Notes: generated by a model from the sequence alone, not told the origin. Numbered from the stretch's first letter, positions 41,890 to 51,279 are shown. The stretch: DNA of 64,000 nucleotides from VXLM01 sp965242665 (GCA_965242665.1 OZ251484.1:3286001-3350000); one strand, 5' to 3'. Numbers and translations are program-made.

Positions 41890-42493
41890 TGGCCGAATTC
41901 AGGTGGTTTCGCACGAACTCCCTAGCAAGATCGTCGTCGTACTCCTCCATCTGGAGCAGCCAGTTCCACGCAGTCAACGCAAACCGACTTTCCATGTCCG
42001 GGTTCGGCATCAGGATAGTTTCGTCGGTTCGAGCACTTCGCACAATCTCCTTCATCTGCTCGATCTCATCCGGACAGTCGTCGTCCGGACAGTTGTAATG
42101 CAGGATGATCCCGCCGTGCTCCATGTTGTGGATGAAGACCTCGGGCGCGAGAGGTTCGTCCTTGATGCCCCATGCGACCGGCGCGTGCGGGTAGTCGTAA
42201 TGCCACCCGGACGTAGGTGGGCTGGAGTTGTAGGGCGGGTGGGAGCCGCCAAGATCGATATGGTCTCTTCCCTGATCCTGCTGTCTGACTCCCGGTCCGT
42301 CGGGCACGGAGGGTCCGCGCTCAAAGAGTCCCTGGGGTATGAACAATGCAAGGAGGAAGAGACCGGTTACTAATCCGGCTCCTCCAAGCAACAAGAACCT
42401 CCTCAGTCGGCTGCGTCGGTTCTTGCGCTCTCGCCGCGCCGCGCGCGCTTGAGTCGGGCTTCGCCTACGTCTCTTGGCTGCGTCTGTAGCCAT
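41864..42493 (-). CDS. DUF3105 membrane-anchored protein
   Basis: This 209-residue paralogue of the gene that follows it has a very basic N-terminal tail (about residues 7-32, RRRR-rich), one membrane anchor (LLLGGAGLVTGLFLLALFIP) and a DUF3105 domain (VFIHNMEHGGIILHYNCPDD). It has a signal anchor, not a lipobox. Shared lines such as HPPYNSSPPTSGWHY versus HEPYNSSPATSGPHY show a tandem duplication. It lies 39 bp after purC. The role is unknown. Confidence 0.82.
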   Translation of the reverse strand: MATDAAKRRRRSPTQARAARRERKNRRSRLRRFLLLGGAGLVTGLFLLALFIPQGLFERGPSVPDGPGVRQQDQGRDHIDLGGSHPPYNSSPPTSGWHYDYPHAPVAWGIKDEPLAPEVFIHNMEHGGIILHYNCPDDDCPDEIEQMKEIVRSARTDETILMPNPDMESRFALTAWNWLLQMEEYDDDLAREFVRNHLNSANAPEWQAR

Positions 42494-42531
42494 CTCGCCT
42501 CACGTTTGACGGGAATATAGGATAGATTGTG

Positions 42532-43425
42532 CTAGGTCAATCTCTTGTTCGTCAACCGTTGGAACGCTTCGAGGTAGCGTTGTCTGGTCTTGGCGACGAT
42601 GTCGTCCGGCAGCGCAGGAGCGGGCGGCTCATGGTTCCAGCCGACCGAGTCGAGGTAGTCGCGGACGAACTGCTTGTCGAAGTTGGGTTGAGACTTGCCG
42701 GGCGCATATTCCTGCGCGTCCCAGAAGCGGCTGGAATCCGGGGTCAACAACTCGTCTATGAGCGACAGGCGTCCGTCGATGAAGCCAAACTCCATCTTGG
42801 TGTCCGCAAGGATGATCCCCCGCCCAAGTGCGAAGTCGTGCGCAAAATTGAAGACCTCTATCGATGTGTCCCGGAGGCGCACCGCCGTCTCCATTCCAAC
42901 CATGTCCACGACCTCATCGAAGCTCATGTTCTCGTCGTGTCCAACGTCCGCCTTTGTGGTAGGAGTGAAGAGCGGTTCCGGAAACTTGTCGCCCTCGACG
43001 AGCCCAGGCGCAGCCGGGTTGCCTTGAATGGCGCCCGTCTTCCGGTATTCACTCCATGCGGAGCCGGTGATGTAGCCCCGTACGATGCACTCGACGTCAA
43101 TGCGCTGCGCCTTCTTGACCACCATGGACCTGCCCTGAATGTCAGAGGCCAAGCCCAGATCGGGCCGGTCGGTTCCCGCGTGAACGAAATGGTTTGGTAT
43201 GATCTCCGCGGTCTTCGCAAACCAGAATGCGGATATCTGCGACAACACTGCCCCCTTGTCGGGTATCCCGTTGGGCATGACGACGTCGAACGCGGATATC
43301 CTATCGGTAGCGACCATGAGAAACTCGTCCCCAAGGTCGTGGGTATCTCGTACTTTGCCTCGATATACGCGGTTGGGCAGGGGAGACTCCATGAGGGGTT
43401 GCATCTGTTGTTTGGCTCCTGGCAT
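42532..43425 (-). CDS. purC: SAICAR synthase
   Basis: PurC joins aspartate to CAIR with ATP. The 297 residues include the N-terminal RVYRGKVRDTHDLGD, MVATDRISAFDVVMPNGIPDKG in parts, VECIVRGYITGSAW, and late DTKMEFGF and DELLTPDSSRFW. It belongs to the longer eukaryote/Bacteroides-like PurC class. It is placed 11 bp after purB in the leftward cluster. Confidence 0.95.
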   Translation of the reverse strand: MPGAKQQMQPLMESPLPNRVYRGKVRDTHDLGDEFLMVATDRISAFDVVMPNGIPDKGAVLSQISAFWFAKTAEIIPNHFVHAGTDRPDLGLASDIQGRSMVVKKAQRIDVECIVRGYITGSAWSEYRKTGAIQGNPAAPGLVEGDKFPEPLFTPTTKADVGHDENMSFDEVVDMVGMETAVRLRDTSIEVFNFAHDFALGRGIILADTKMEFGFIDGRLSLIDELLTPDSSRFWDAQEYAPGKSQPNFDKQFVRDYLDSVGWNHEPPAPALPDDIVAKTRQRYLEAFQRLTNKRLT

Positions 43426-43436
43426 CTGTTTGACTC

Positions 43437-44741
43437 CTATTCTACCAGTTCTACCAGTCCGACACGCAAGAATATTTCATCGACGTGTCGAATATAGTAC
43501 TGGTAATCGAACAATGTCTCCAGTTCGTGCGGCGGCAAGGCCTGTTGGACCTCCCGGTCGGAACGCATCATGACTCGAAAATCCTGCCCAGTCTCCCAGC
43601 TCTCCATTGCCCCGCGGTGAACGATGCCATATGCCTCCTCTCGCCCCATGCCGCGCTCGACGAGCGCCAGGAGCACTCGCTGGGAGAAGAGCACGCCATG
43701 CGTCGATTCCAAGTTGTCCATCATGCGGCCCGCATCGATGTTCAGGTCTTTGACGAGGCCGGCGAACAAGTCGAGCGCGTAGTCCAGAGCAATGGATGCG
43801 TCGGGCAGGATCAAGCGCTCGGCGGAGGAATGGCTGATGTCTCGCTCGTGCCAAAGGGCAACGTTTTCCATCGCCGTCAGCGCGTGGCCGCGAATGAGAC
43901 GCGCTATGCCGCATATCCGCTCGGAAAGCTCAGGGTTGCGCTTGTGCGGCATCGAAGAGGAACCGGGCTGCCCCTTGGGAAACGGCTCCGAGACCTCTCG
44001 AATCTCGGTTCGTTGCAGCGCGCGGATTTCGGTAGCGAATTTTTCCAACGACGCCGCGATTAACGCGAGAGTAGTCACATACTCCGCGTGTCGGTCGCGC
44101 TGCAAGATCTGAGTAGAGGCGGGGGCAGGACTCAGGCCGAGCCGCTCGCAGACGCTGGCCTCGATGGACGGCGGGACAGTGCCATGGGTTCCCACCGGCC
44201 CAGAGATCTTTCCATAGGCAATGTTCGATCGGGCGTGAGCGAGGCGCCCTTTGTTGCGGCGCATCTCATCGTACCAAACCGCCAACTTCAAGCCGAACGT
44301 TATCGGCTCCGCGTGGATGCCGTGAGTGCGTCCGATCATCAACGTGCGCTTGTGTTCGAGCGCCCTCTCCCGAACGGCGTCCATGACCCTATCGATGTCC
44401 TCGTCCAGCAGGGCGGCCGCCTCGAGAATTTGAAGGCTCGTCGCGGTGTCCCAAACATCGCTCGTCGTCAGTCCGAGATGAAGCCAGCGTCCTTCCGGCC
44501 CGATGCGCTCGGTAATCGACTGGAGGAAGGCGGTCATCTCATGCCGATGAGTGACGAGTATTTCCTCCAAACGCTCGTAGTCATACGTCGCACAGCGCAG
44601 CTTCTCCATATCGGAAGCAGGAATAGCGCCGTGCTCCGTCCACGCCTCGCACGCCGCGACCTCGACTTGGAGCCAGTGGTCGTACTTGCTCCGCTCCGAC
44701 CACACCCTCCCCATCCGTGGTCTGGTATATCGCTCGATCAT
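43437..44741 (-). CDS. purB: Adenylosuccinate lyase
   Basis: PurB cleaves SAICAR and adenylosuccinate to release fumarate. The 434-residue protein of the fumarase/aspartase superfamily shows MIERYTRPRMGRVWSE (start), THGIHAEPITFGLK with a catalytic histidine, and the flexible signature loop GSSSMPHKRNP with the catalytic serine. ATG 44741; the frame continues upstream without coding character. Confidence 0.95.
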   Translation of the reverse strand: MIERYTRPRMGRVWSERSKYDHWLQVEVAACEAWTEHGAIPASDMEKLRCATYDYERLEEILVTHRHEMTAFLQSITERIGPEGRWLHLGLTTSDVWDTATSLQILEAAALLDEDIDRVMDAVRERALEHKRTLMIGRTHGIHAEPITFGLKLAVWYDEMRRNKGRLAHARSNIAYGKISGPVGTHGTVPPSIEASVCERLGLSPAPASTQILQRDRHAEYVTTLALIAASLEKFATEIRALQRTEIREVSEPFPKGQPGSSSMPHKRNPELSERICGIARLIRGHALTAMENVALWHERDISHSSAERLILPDASIALDYALDLFAGLVKDLNIDAGRMMDNLESTHGVLFSQRVLLALVERGMGREEAYGIVHRGAMESWETGQDFRVMMRSDREVQQALPPHELETLFDYQYYIRHVDEIFLRVGLVELVE

Positions 44742-44911
44742 GCAGGCATCTCCACCACTCGCGCATCGCCGCACACGATCGAATTCGGAGCTGGCTCCGC
44801 ATCGCCTATCGACGCCAGCGGCTCATGATCGATTCCCCCGAATAGCATATGAGAAGTATTTCGTTTTTCGCCGTTCGTCATCCGCAATGCCCTTTGAAGC
44901 GTCCCCAATTC

Positions 44912-45370
44912 CTACCTCGCCCTCAGCCCCTCTCGATACTCATCATACGCCTCCCGTATCTTCTCATGCTTGATCCCCAAGATCTGAGCCGCCAAGAAGG
45001 CAGCGTTCCTCGCCCCCCACGAGCCGACCGCCACGCAGGCCACGGGGATGCCCGGCGGCATTTGGGCGATGGAGTATAAGGAATCGACACCCCCAAGGTC
45101 GCTCGACGGCACCGGCACCCCGATGACGGGTAGGGTAGTCCAGGAAGCCGCGACGCCCGGCAGCCCCGCCGAGCCGCCAGCGGCCGCGATGATTACCTCG
45201 ATACCCCGCTCACGGGCGGACGTCGCCCACTCCATGACCCGTTCGGGAGTGCGGTGCGCAGAAGCTACGACCACCTCATGCTCGATGCCGAGCTGAGTGA
45301 GAACCTCCTCGGTCTCCTCCAGCATCGGCCGGTCTGACTTGCTCCCTACGATGATTCCGACTAATGGCAT
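44912..45370 (-). CDS. purE: N5-carboxyaminoimidazole ribonucleotide mutase
   Basis: This class I PurE of 152 residues moves the carboxyl group of N5-CAIR to form CAIR. Motifs are GIIVGSKSDRPMLEE, VVASAHRTPERV with the catalytic histidine, AAAGGSAGLPGVAAS and GVPVPSSDLGGVDSL. The partner purK is not in the window. The gene follows the phosphodiesterase gene by 30 bp. Confidence 0.95.
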   Translation of the reverse strand: MPLVGIIVGSKSDRPMLEETEEVLTQLGIEHEVVVASAHRTPERVMEWATSARERGIEVIIAAAGGSAGLPGVAASWTTLPVIGVPVPSSDLGGVDSLYSIAQMPPGIPVACVAVGSWGARNAAFLAAQILGIKHEKIREAYDEYREGLRAR

Positions 45371-45400
45371 TCTTGCATACCTCGCGTTGGATTGTTTCTA

Positions 45401-46612
45401 TCATACAACGATCAATGGTACCAGCATTTCGTCCGGAGTGAGTCCGGAGTGATACCCAATGAAGCGCTGTGCACCTCGTTTGTCATGATACTTGAACACG
45501 TCTGGGCCGCGCGATATTGCTAGATAGTCCCCGATTCGCTTCCGCGCGGCATCTTCGATTCTCCCCGGGCCGAGTAGTTCCAACTCCTCCACTTCGTCCG
45601 CCGTCAGGAGAAACGCGAACCGGCCGAACCGCTCTCGAAAATCCTTCTCGAACCGCTCCTCCCTTCCATGCTTTACGGCGAAGTGCATCTCGCGGAAGTC
45701 CCCCCATGGCTCATGCCGGAGATGTCGAACGAGTGTGTCCGATGGCCAGATATCGTGCGGGGAGCCATCGGTCTGCCCATGGTCGGCCGTTATGACCAGT
45801 CTCACGTCGGAGGGAATGGCTGCGGCGAGGCGTTCGATTTCGCCGTCGATGACTTCTCTCACGCGAATGGTATCAGATGCTTTCGTGCCGTGCTCATGTG
45901 TAGTGTAGTCAAGATGGGGAATGTACAAGCAAATGATGCTCCGATCCGACGCAGCGCGGCTCCGCGAGATCGCTGCATCCACGCCGTCCGCCAACCGGTC
46001 GTATGAGACGGAAACCCCGTTGCGGCCGGTCCAATAGTTCGAGTACGGGGTATTGGCAATTCCCTCAGGCACGATGGATACTAGGTCACCGATAATCTGG
46101 CCGAAGAGCGAACGCATCGGATATGCTTGCCTCTCTCCAACCCCCAGCCGTCCAAGCGGCATCTCGTCCCGGCGCCGCTCGAAGCGGATGATCGTGGACA
46201 CCGCGTCGATCTCGTCCAAGTACATGTCCCAGCCGATGATGCTGTGACGGTTGGGCCGCGCTGCCGTGGCGATGGACGTGAAGACGGTGGACGTCGTCGA
46301 CGGGAAGACAGTTTGCAGTTCTGTGCGGAGATGCCGCGGCATGAATGAATTCGACTGCATTGCGCCGATGAAGTTCATGCCAAATCCATCGACGATCACG
46401 AATACGAGTCTGGCCGCTCCTGCGAACATCTCTCCGATTCGCTCCGTTCGCTCGTTGACCGCAAGACCGCCAACGCCGGCCCACTGGAAGACCGCAGTGG
46501 CCAAGTCTATGATGCTCGGCGTATCGAATCGCGGGCGAATCAAGTCGTTCGCCCGGAACGCGGAAAGCAGTTGCGGAACATCGGAAGATGCAGCAAAGGT
46601 TCTCGCTTCCAT
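45401..46612 (-). CDS. Type I phosphodiesterase / nucleotide pyrophosphatase-like protein
   Basis: This 403-residue alkaline-phosphatase-superfamily hydrolase has a first metal aspartate in VFVIVDGFGMNF, a nucleophile region in VFPSTTSTVFTSIATA (Thr after Pro-Ser), and later metal ligands in YIPHLDYTTHEHG and ITADHGQTDG. There is no signal peptide. ATG 46612 is 1 bp after the purD stop, so it is translated with the purine genes. Family members cleave nucleotide phosphodiesters or pyrophosphates. A role in trimming nucleotides beside purine synthesis is inference. Confidence 0.8.
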   Translation of the reverse strand: MEARTFAASSDVPQLLSAFRANDLIRPRFDTPSIIDLATAVFQWAGVGGLAVNERTERIGEMFAGAARLVFVIVDGFGMNFIGAMQSNSFMPRHLRTELQTVFPSTTSTVFTSIATAARPNRHSIIGWDMYLDEIDAVSTIIRFERRRDEMPLGRLGVGERQAYPMRSLFGQIIGDLVSIVPEGIANTPYSNYWTGRNGVSVSYDRLADGVDAAISRSRAASDRSIICLYIPHLDYTTHEHGTKASDTIRVREVIDGEIERLAAAIPSDVRLVITADHGQTDGSPHDIWPSDTLVRHLRHEPWGDFREMHFAVKHGREERFEKDFRERFGRFAFLLTADEVEELELLGPGRIEDAARKRIGDYLAISRGPDVFKYHDKRGAQRFIGYHSGLTPDEMLVPLIVV

Positions 46613-46613
46613 G

Positions 46614-47879
46614 TTACGAAAAGTCTGCGATGTCCGTTCGGTAGAATGCGCCGTCAATCTCGATCTTGGCGGCGGCCGAATACGCGCGCCGTCTCGCCTC
46701 CTGATAGGTCCCTCCAGATGCACTGACCGTCAGGACTCTCCCTCCGTCGGTAACGGTTACCCCGTTCTCGTCGATCTTCGTGCCTGCATGGAAGACGATC
46801 GCGTCGTCTCCGACGTCGTCTATGCCCAAGACTGGAACTCCGGTACCATAGCGGCTGGGGTATCCTTTGGACGCCATGACGACTGCGACACAGGGATCGG
46901 ATCCCATCCTTGGTGCTGCTTCTCCCACGTTGCCGTTGGCGGCCGCTTGAAGAACATCCACTAGATCGGTTTCCATTCTGGGCAGGATGACTTGAGCCTC
47001 CGGATCGCCCAGTCTGCAATTGAACTCGATTACTTTCAAACCATCATCCGTCGCCATGAGTCCCGCGTAGAGGATTCCGATGTATGGGTTGCCCTCTTCT
47101 GCAAGAGCAGCGACGATGGGTTCCATGACGTCGACTCGCGCGCGTCGTTCGATATCGTCCGTCCACAGTCGGGGAGTAGGGGGGCTGTAGGCCCCCATGC
47201 CGCCGGTGTTTGGACCCGCTCCGCCGTCATGCGCACGCTTGTAGTCGACCGCGGCGACCAGTGGAGACAGCCGTTCTCCATCTACGAAAGCGAAGACACT
47301 GAGCTCCGGCCCCTCCAAGTACTCCTCTACCAGCACCGTTCTGCCGGACGCTCCGAATTCTCGGTCTATCATCTGCCTATACAAGGCCGCTATGGCATCC
47401 TGAGTCGTAAGAGCGGCAGTGACACCCTTGCCTGCCGTAAGTCCTTCTGCCTTGACCACCACAGGCGGTTGCACGGATTCGACGTACCGGCGTGCAGAGT
47501 CGAAATCGTCGAAGACCTCGGCGCGTGCAGTGGGGATACCCGCACGGAGCATCAGGTTCTTTGCATAGCTCTTGCTAGACTCGATGCGCGCCGCTGCCTG
47601 GGTTGGACCGAAGATAGACAAGCCGGACTCGCGGAATCGGTCAACGATTCCCTCGGCGAGAGGCGCTTCGGGGCCGACGACCGTAAAGTCCACTGCGTGC
47701 TCCATCGAGAAGGCCAAGAGCGCATCTATGTCCGTCTCAGAGATTGGGGCGTTCTCGGCGATCGACGACGTCCCCGCGTTGCCCGGTGCACAGAGTAATT
47801 GGGATACCTGGGAGCTGCTAGACAATTTCCATGCGATGGCGTGCTCTCTTCCACCCTTGCCGACGACCAATACCTTCAC
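46614..47879 (-). CDS. purD: Phosphoribosylamine-glycine ligase
   Basis: This ATP-grasp enzyme performs the second step of purine synthesis (GAR formation). The 421-residue protein begins MKVLVVGKGGREHAIAW and continues with LLCAPGNAGTSS, TVVGPEAPLAEGIVDRF, VVVKAEGLTAGKGV and GVLYAGLMATDDGLKVIEFN in close form, followed by the family end. It lies 7 bp after guaA. Confidence 0.95.
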   Translation of the reverse strand: MKVLVVGKGGREHAIAWKLSSSSQVSQLLCAPGNAGTSSIAENAPISETDIDALLAFSMEHAVDFTVVGPEAPLAEGIVDRFRESGLSIFGPTQAAARIESSKSYAKNLMLRAGIPTARAEVFDDFDSARRYVESVQPPVVVKAEGLTAGKGVTAALTTQDAIAALYRQMIDREFGASGRTVLVEEYLEGPELSVFAFVDGERLSPLVAAVDYKRAHDGGAGPNTGGMGAYSPPTPRLWTDDIERRARVDVMEPIVAALAEEGNPYIGILYAGLMATDDGLKVIEFNCRLGDPEAQVILPRMETDLVDVLQAAANGNVGEAAPRMGSDPCVAVVMASKGYPSRYGTGVPVLGIDDVGDDAIVFHAGTKIDENGVTVTDGGRVLTVSASGGTYQEARRRAYSAAAKIEIDGAFYRTDIADFS

Positions 47880-47886
47880 GCGCTGG

Positions 47887-49563
47887 TCACTCCCATTCGA
47901 TAGTGCCGGGCGGTTTGCTGGTAATGTCGTAGACGACTCGGCTCACCGACGGCACCTCGTTTACGATCCGATTGGCGATGCGTCCGAGCGCCTCGTGAGG
48001 CAGGCGCGCCCAGTCGGCCGTCATTGCCTCATCGCTTGTGACTGCGCGCACTGCAACCACGCGGCCGTAGGCGCGAGCGTCCCCAACGACGCCGACGCTC
48101 ATCGTGTCTGTCAGAACAGCAAAGCTCTGCCACAGGTCTCCATACAGACCGTTTGCCTTGATTTCGTCCATGACGATCCAATCGGCTGCACGCAAGATAG
48201 CAAGCTTCTCTCGCGTGACATCCCCTATGATCCTGATGGCCAGCCCCGGACCAGGGAATGGCTGCCTATATACCATCTCCTCCGCGAGCCCGAGCTCCAA
48301 TCCAACCCTCCGGACCTCGTCTTTGAAGAGATACCGCAACGGCTCGACCAGTTCAAGCTTCATATCCTTTGGCAGGCCGCCGACGTTGTGGTGCGTCTTG
48401 ATCTTCGCGGATACGTCGTCATCCGATGTCTGACTCTCGATCACGTCAGGGTAGAGCGTTCCTTGTGCAAGGAAATCGACTTGTCCGACCCGCGCGGCCT
48501 CGCGGTCGAATACTTTGATGAACCGTTCACCTACCGTCCTTCGCTTGTCTTCCGGATCGATGACTTCGCTGAGGTCGTCGATGAATTCGTCGGACGCGTC
48601 CGCGTACACGAGGTTGACCTTCAAGTTGCGCTCGAAGGTATCGAGAATTCGCTCCGGCTCCTCCCTCCGCATGAGGCCGTTGTTCACGAACACGCAGGTC
48701 AGACGGTTTCCGACCGCGCGGTGAACCAAGCTCGCGGCGACGGCCGAATCGACGCCCCCCGACAGCGCGCAGATAACCCTTCCGTTCCCTACCTGCCTGC
48801 GTATATCGCGGACTGCGTCCTCGATGAAGTGCGTTGGAGTCCAGTCCTCCCCGCAGCCGCAAATCCCGTGTACGAAGTTATCGAGGATGCGTCTGCCGTC
48901 TGGAGTATGAACGACTTCCGGATGAAACTGGATGCCGATCATGCCTCTTGAGTTCGCAGTAACTGCTACAGGTGAATTCTCGGTATGGGCGACGGTCGAG
49001 AATCCAGGCGGCTGCTCGGTGATTCGATCACCGTGGCTCATCCAAACATCCAAGGGATGAGAAAGACCTGCGAAGACCGGATGCCCCACCTCGTTGTGAA
49101 ACAGCAGAGCTCGTCCATACTCCCGCTTGCTGCTCGGTTCCACTTTCCCCCCCAGCTGATGGACGAGGGTTTGCATTCCGTAGCATATTCCCAGCACAGG
49201 CAGTCCCTTGTCGAATACCCACGAAGGCGCCCGAGGAGCCCCATTCTCGTAGACGCTGGCAGGGCCGCCCGAGAGAATCACCCCCTTTGGATTTAGATGG
49301 GAAACCTGCTCCCAGCTGGTGGTGTGGAGAGTCAGCTCGCAATAGACCTTCGACTCGCGCACTCGCCGCGCGATGAGACGACTGTACTGAGAACCAAAGT
49401 CGATGACCAAGATCGACTCGCGCTGGGAGAGGCCAGCCTGCGTGTGGCGTCCTTCGTGCTGTGTCTCGACGACGGCTTTCGATCGCATCGCGGTTCGTGA
49501 ATGGTCTACGCCCGCCGCATTGGGGGCTTCTGATAGGGGGGTGGGGTTCACGCTCATACTCAA
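47887..49563 (-). CDS. guaA: GMP synthase (glutamine-hydrolysing)
   Basis: GuaA aminates XMP to GMP. The class I glutaminase domain (about 50-235) has the catalytic cysteine in LGICYGMQ and the His-Glu pair in QFHPEVVHT. The ATP pyrophosphatase domain follows with the PP-loop ALSGGVDSAVAAS, and the C-terminal dimerisation domain ends in VYDITSKPPGTIEWE. Total length is 558, about 45 more than usual, because of a low-complexity N-terminal extension before ESILVIDFGSQ. An in-frame ATG at residue 26 is an alternative. It is the first gene of the leftward purine cluster. Confidence 0.95.
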   Translation of the reverse strand: MSMSVNPTPLSEAPNAAGVDHSRTAMRSKAVVETQHEGRHTQAGLSQRESILVIDFGSQYSRLIARRVRESKVYCELTLHTTSWEQVSHLNPKGVILSGGPASVYENGAPRAPSWVFDKGLPVLGICYGMQTLVHQLGGKVEPSSKREYGRALLFHNEVGHPVFAGLSHPLDVWMSHGDRITEQPPGFSTVAHTENSPVAVTANSRGMIGIQFHPEVVHTPDGRRILDNFVHGICGCGEDWTPTHFIEDAVRDIRRQVGNGRVICALSGGVDSAVAASLVHRAVGNRLTCVFVNNGLMRREEPERILDTFERNLKVNLVYADASDEFIDDLSEVIDPEDKRRTVGERFIKVFDREAARVGQVDFLAQGTLYPDVIESQTSDDDVSAKIKTHHNVGGLPKDMKLELVEPLRYLFKDEVRRVGLELGLAEEMVYRQPFPGPGLAIRIIGDVTREKLAILRAADWIVMDEIKANGLYGDLWQSFAVLTDTMSVGVVGDARAYGRVVAVRAVTSDEAMTADWARLPHEALGRIANRIVNEVPSVSRVVYDITSKPPGTIEWE

Positions 49564-49572
49564 GGGAATTCA

Positions 49573-49601
49573 ACAGTAGCATCTATGTTATACTGAGTCA
49601 A
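49573..49601 (-). promoter_or_regulatory. Candidate guaA promoter overlapping the tsaC -10 box
   Basis: On the minus strand TTGACT (49596-49601), a 17-bp spacer and TACTGT (49573-49578) face guaA. On the plus strand TATACT (49589-49594) faces tsaC. Both must share the 46-bp gap. Transcription from the minus promoter would begin within a few bases of the annotated guaA ATG. Confidence 0.4.
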
Positions 49602-49609
49602 GGTTCCCT

Positions 49610-50251
49610 ATGCCTTCGACGATATTTGGTAATCGAGTTGATGAAACGCTCCGCGCCCGCGCGGATGATGCCGTGCGGGTTCTGCGCGAAGGCGGTGTCG
49701 TAGCTATTCCAACGGATACGGTGTACGGGCTCGCGGCCGTGTTTGACGATGAGAACGCCGTCGAGAGATTGTTTCGGATAAAGGCCAGGCCGCAGCAGCT
49801 GGCAATTCCGCTGCTGCTGGATGACTCCCAATCAGTGCGCCCCTATGTCTCTGAGATTCCTGATATGCTCTGGGCATTGACCAGCGCCTTTTGGCCTGGC
49901 CCGCTGACAGTCGTCCTCCCGAAGAGCGATACGGTGTCAAACACACTTACAGGAGGGCGCAGCACAATTGGGCTTCGAACCCCGGCCCACTGGGTGCCGC
50001 GCTACATCGCAGAATGTCTTGGCAAAGCCATTACCGGCACCAGCGCCAACAGAAGCGGAAGCCCGCCCCTGACAACTGCAAATGCGGTAGAGGAACAGTT
50101 GGCCGGTGAGGTCGACCTGATCGTGGACGGAGGCCCTGCCAAAGAACCGATATCGTCCACTGTAGTAGACCTCTGCGGCAACCATCCCTCGGTACTTCGC
50201 GCGGGCAAGATTTCTGCCAAAGAGATAGACCGAGTAGTGTTGGCGCGGTAG
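49610..50251 (+). CDS. tsaC: Threonylcarbamoyl-AMP synthase
   Basis: This YrdC/Sua5-family enzyme makes threonylcarbamoyl-adenylate from threonine, bicarbonate and ATP, the donor for t6A37 in tRNA. The 213 residues contain GGVVAIPTDTVYGLAA, RIKARPQQLAIPLL (a variant of KxR...P), WPGPLTVVL, IGLRTPAHW and ITGTSANRSGSPP. It has the TsaC core length and no Sua5 C-terminal domain. It starts a rightward operon with a prenyl synthase 16 bp downstream and supplies the substrate of MtaB (3957-5303). Confidence 0.93.
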   Translation: MPSTIFGNRVDETLRARADDAVRVLREGGVVAIPTDTVYGLAAVFDDENAVERLFRIKARPQQLAIPLLLDDSQSVRPYVSEIPDMLWALTSAFWPGPLTVVLPKSDTVSNTLTGGRSTIGLRTPAHWVPRYIAECLGKAITGTSANRSGSPPLTTANAVEEQLAGEVDLIVDGGPAKEPISSTVVDLCGNHPSVLRAGKISAKEIDRVVLAR

Positions 50252-50267
50252 ACGGTAGAACATAGAT

Positions 50268-51272
50268 ATGACGATTTCAGGACGGATTCGAGAATACGAG
50301 GCAGAGATCGAGGCGGAACTGCGCGCGATGTTCCGATCTAGAAACATGGGCTTGTACGAAATGCTGCGCTATCACATGGGTTGGGAGTCAGACTCTGGAG
50401 AATCATCCGCCCGCAGCGTTGGATACAGGATACACGGGGTCGTCTGTCTGGCAGCCTGCGAGGCGCTGGAAGGAGACCCTTCTCTTTGCCTCCCCGGAGC
50501 CGCGGCCGTGGAGCTAACCCATGCGTTCGTCCAAATTCACGACGACGTGCAGTCCGGCAACCCACGCAGGGAAGGAATGGACGCGGTATGGTGGAAGTGG
50601 GGGCCTGCTCAAGCCATCAACGCAGGGGACGCGATGTATGCCTTGGCTCGCATTGCCCTCTTCCGGCTCGAAGAACGCGGAGCAACCCCTGAAATGACCT
50701 TCCGAGCCGTCCAAATACTCGATGAAATGAGCCTCGCGCTGTGCGAAGGCCGGTTTCACGACCTGGAATCGCAAGAACGCATAGACATGAGCGTCGATGC
50801 CTACCTAACGTTATCCTCGGACAAGACCGCATCGCTCTACGAGGGAGCGGCAAAACTCGGCGCCCTGGCGGCCGGCGCAGAGGATTCCCTCTCGTATCGC
50901 CTTGCAGAGTTTGCCTCTCGTATCGGACTCGCCAGACAGATTCATGACGACTTGAACGAGCTTCGAGACGGACAGGAACCCAGCCTAGAAGTGATGAACA
51001 AGAAGAAGCTGCTTCCGGTCGTGTACTCGATTCAGCAGGCCGACGCATCGACCAAACGGCGAATTGGAGATATATACTTCAAGCGCGTGCTCGACCCCGC
51101 CGATGTCGCTGCGCTCCGGGCCATCTTGGAAGAGAGCGGCGGACTGCGGTTCGCCGAGGATACTGCACGGAAACTGCGCCAAGAGGCGCTCGATTCCATA
51201 GATCGAACGACGCTGCAGCCGTCATCGAAAGACTTGCTGAAGGGTCTTGCGGCCGCGATACTCTCTGGATGA
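50268..51272 (+). CDS. Polyprenyl synthetase-family protein with altered Asp-rich motifs
   Basis: This 334-residue all-helical protein follows the trans-isoprenyl diphosphate synthase plan (AVELTHAFVQIHDD, NAGDAMYALA, SLYEGAAKLGALAAG, ARQIHDDLNELRDG). The first Asp-rich motif reads DDVQSGN instead of DDxxDxD-like, and the second DDLNE instead of DDxxD, so the last acidic ligand of the first motif is lost and that of the second is glutamate. It may still make geranylgeranyl-type chains, or have drifted in product or activity. It sits between tsaC and pgk, 8 bp before the latter. Confidence 0.8.
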   Translation: MTISGRIREYEAEIEAELRAMFRSRNMGLYEMLRYHMGWESDSGESSARSVGYRIHGVVCLAACEALEGDPSLCLPGAAAVELTHAFVQIHDDVQSGNPRREGMDAVWWKWGPAQAINAGDAMYALARIALFRLEERGATPEMTFRAVQILDEMSLALCEGRFHDLESQERIDMSVDAYLTLSSDKTASLYEGAAKLGALAAGAEDSLSYRLAEFASRIGLARQIHDDLNELRDGQEPSLEVMNKKKLLPVVYSIQQADASTKRRIGDIYFKRVLDPADVAALRAILEESGGLRFAEDTARKLRQEALDSIDRTTLQPSSKDLLKGLAAAILSG

Positions 51273-51279
51273 CGAAAAC

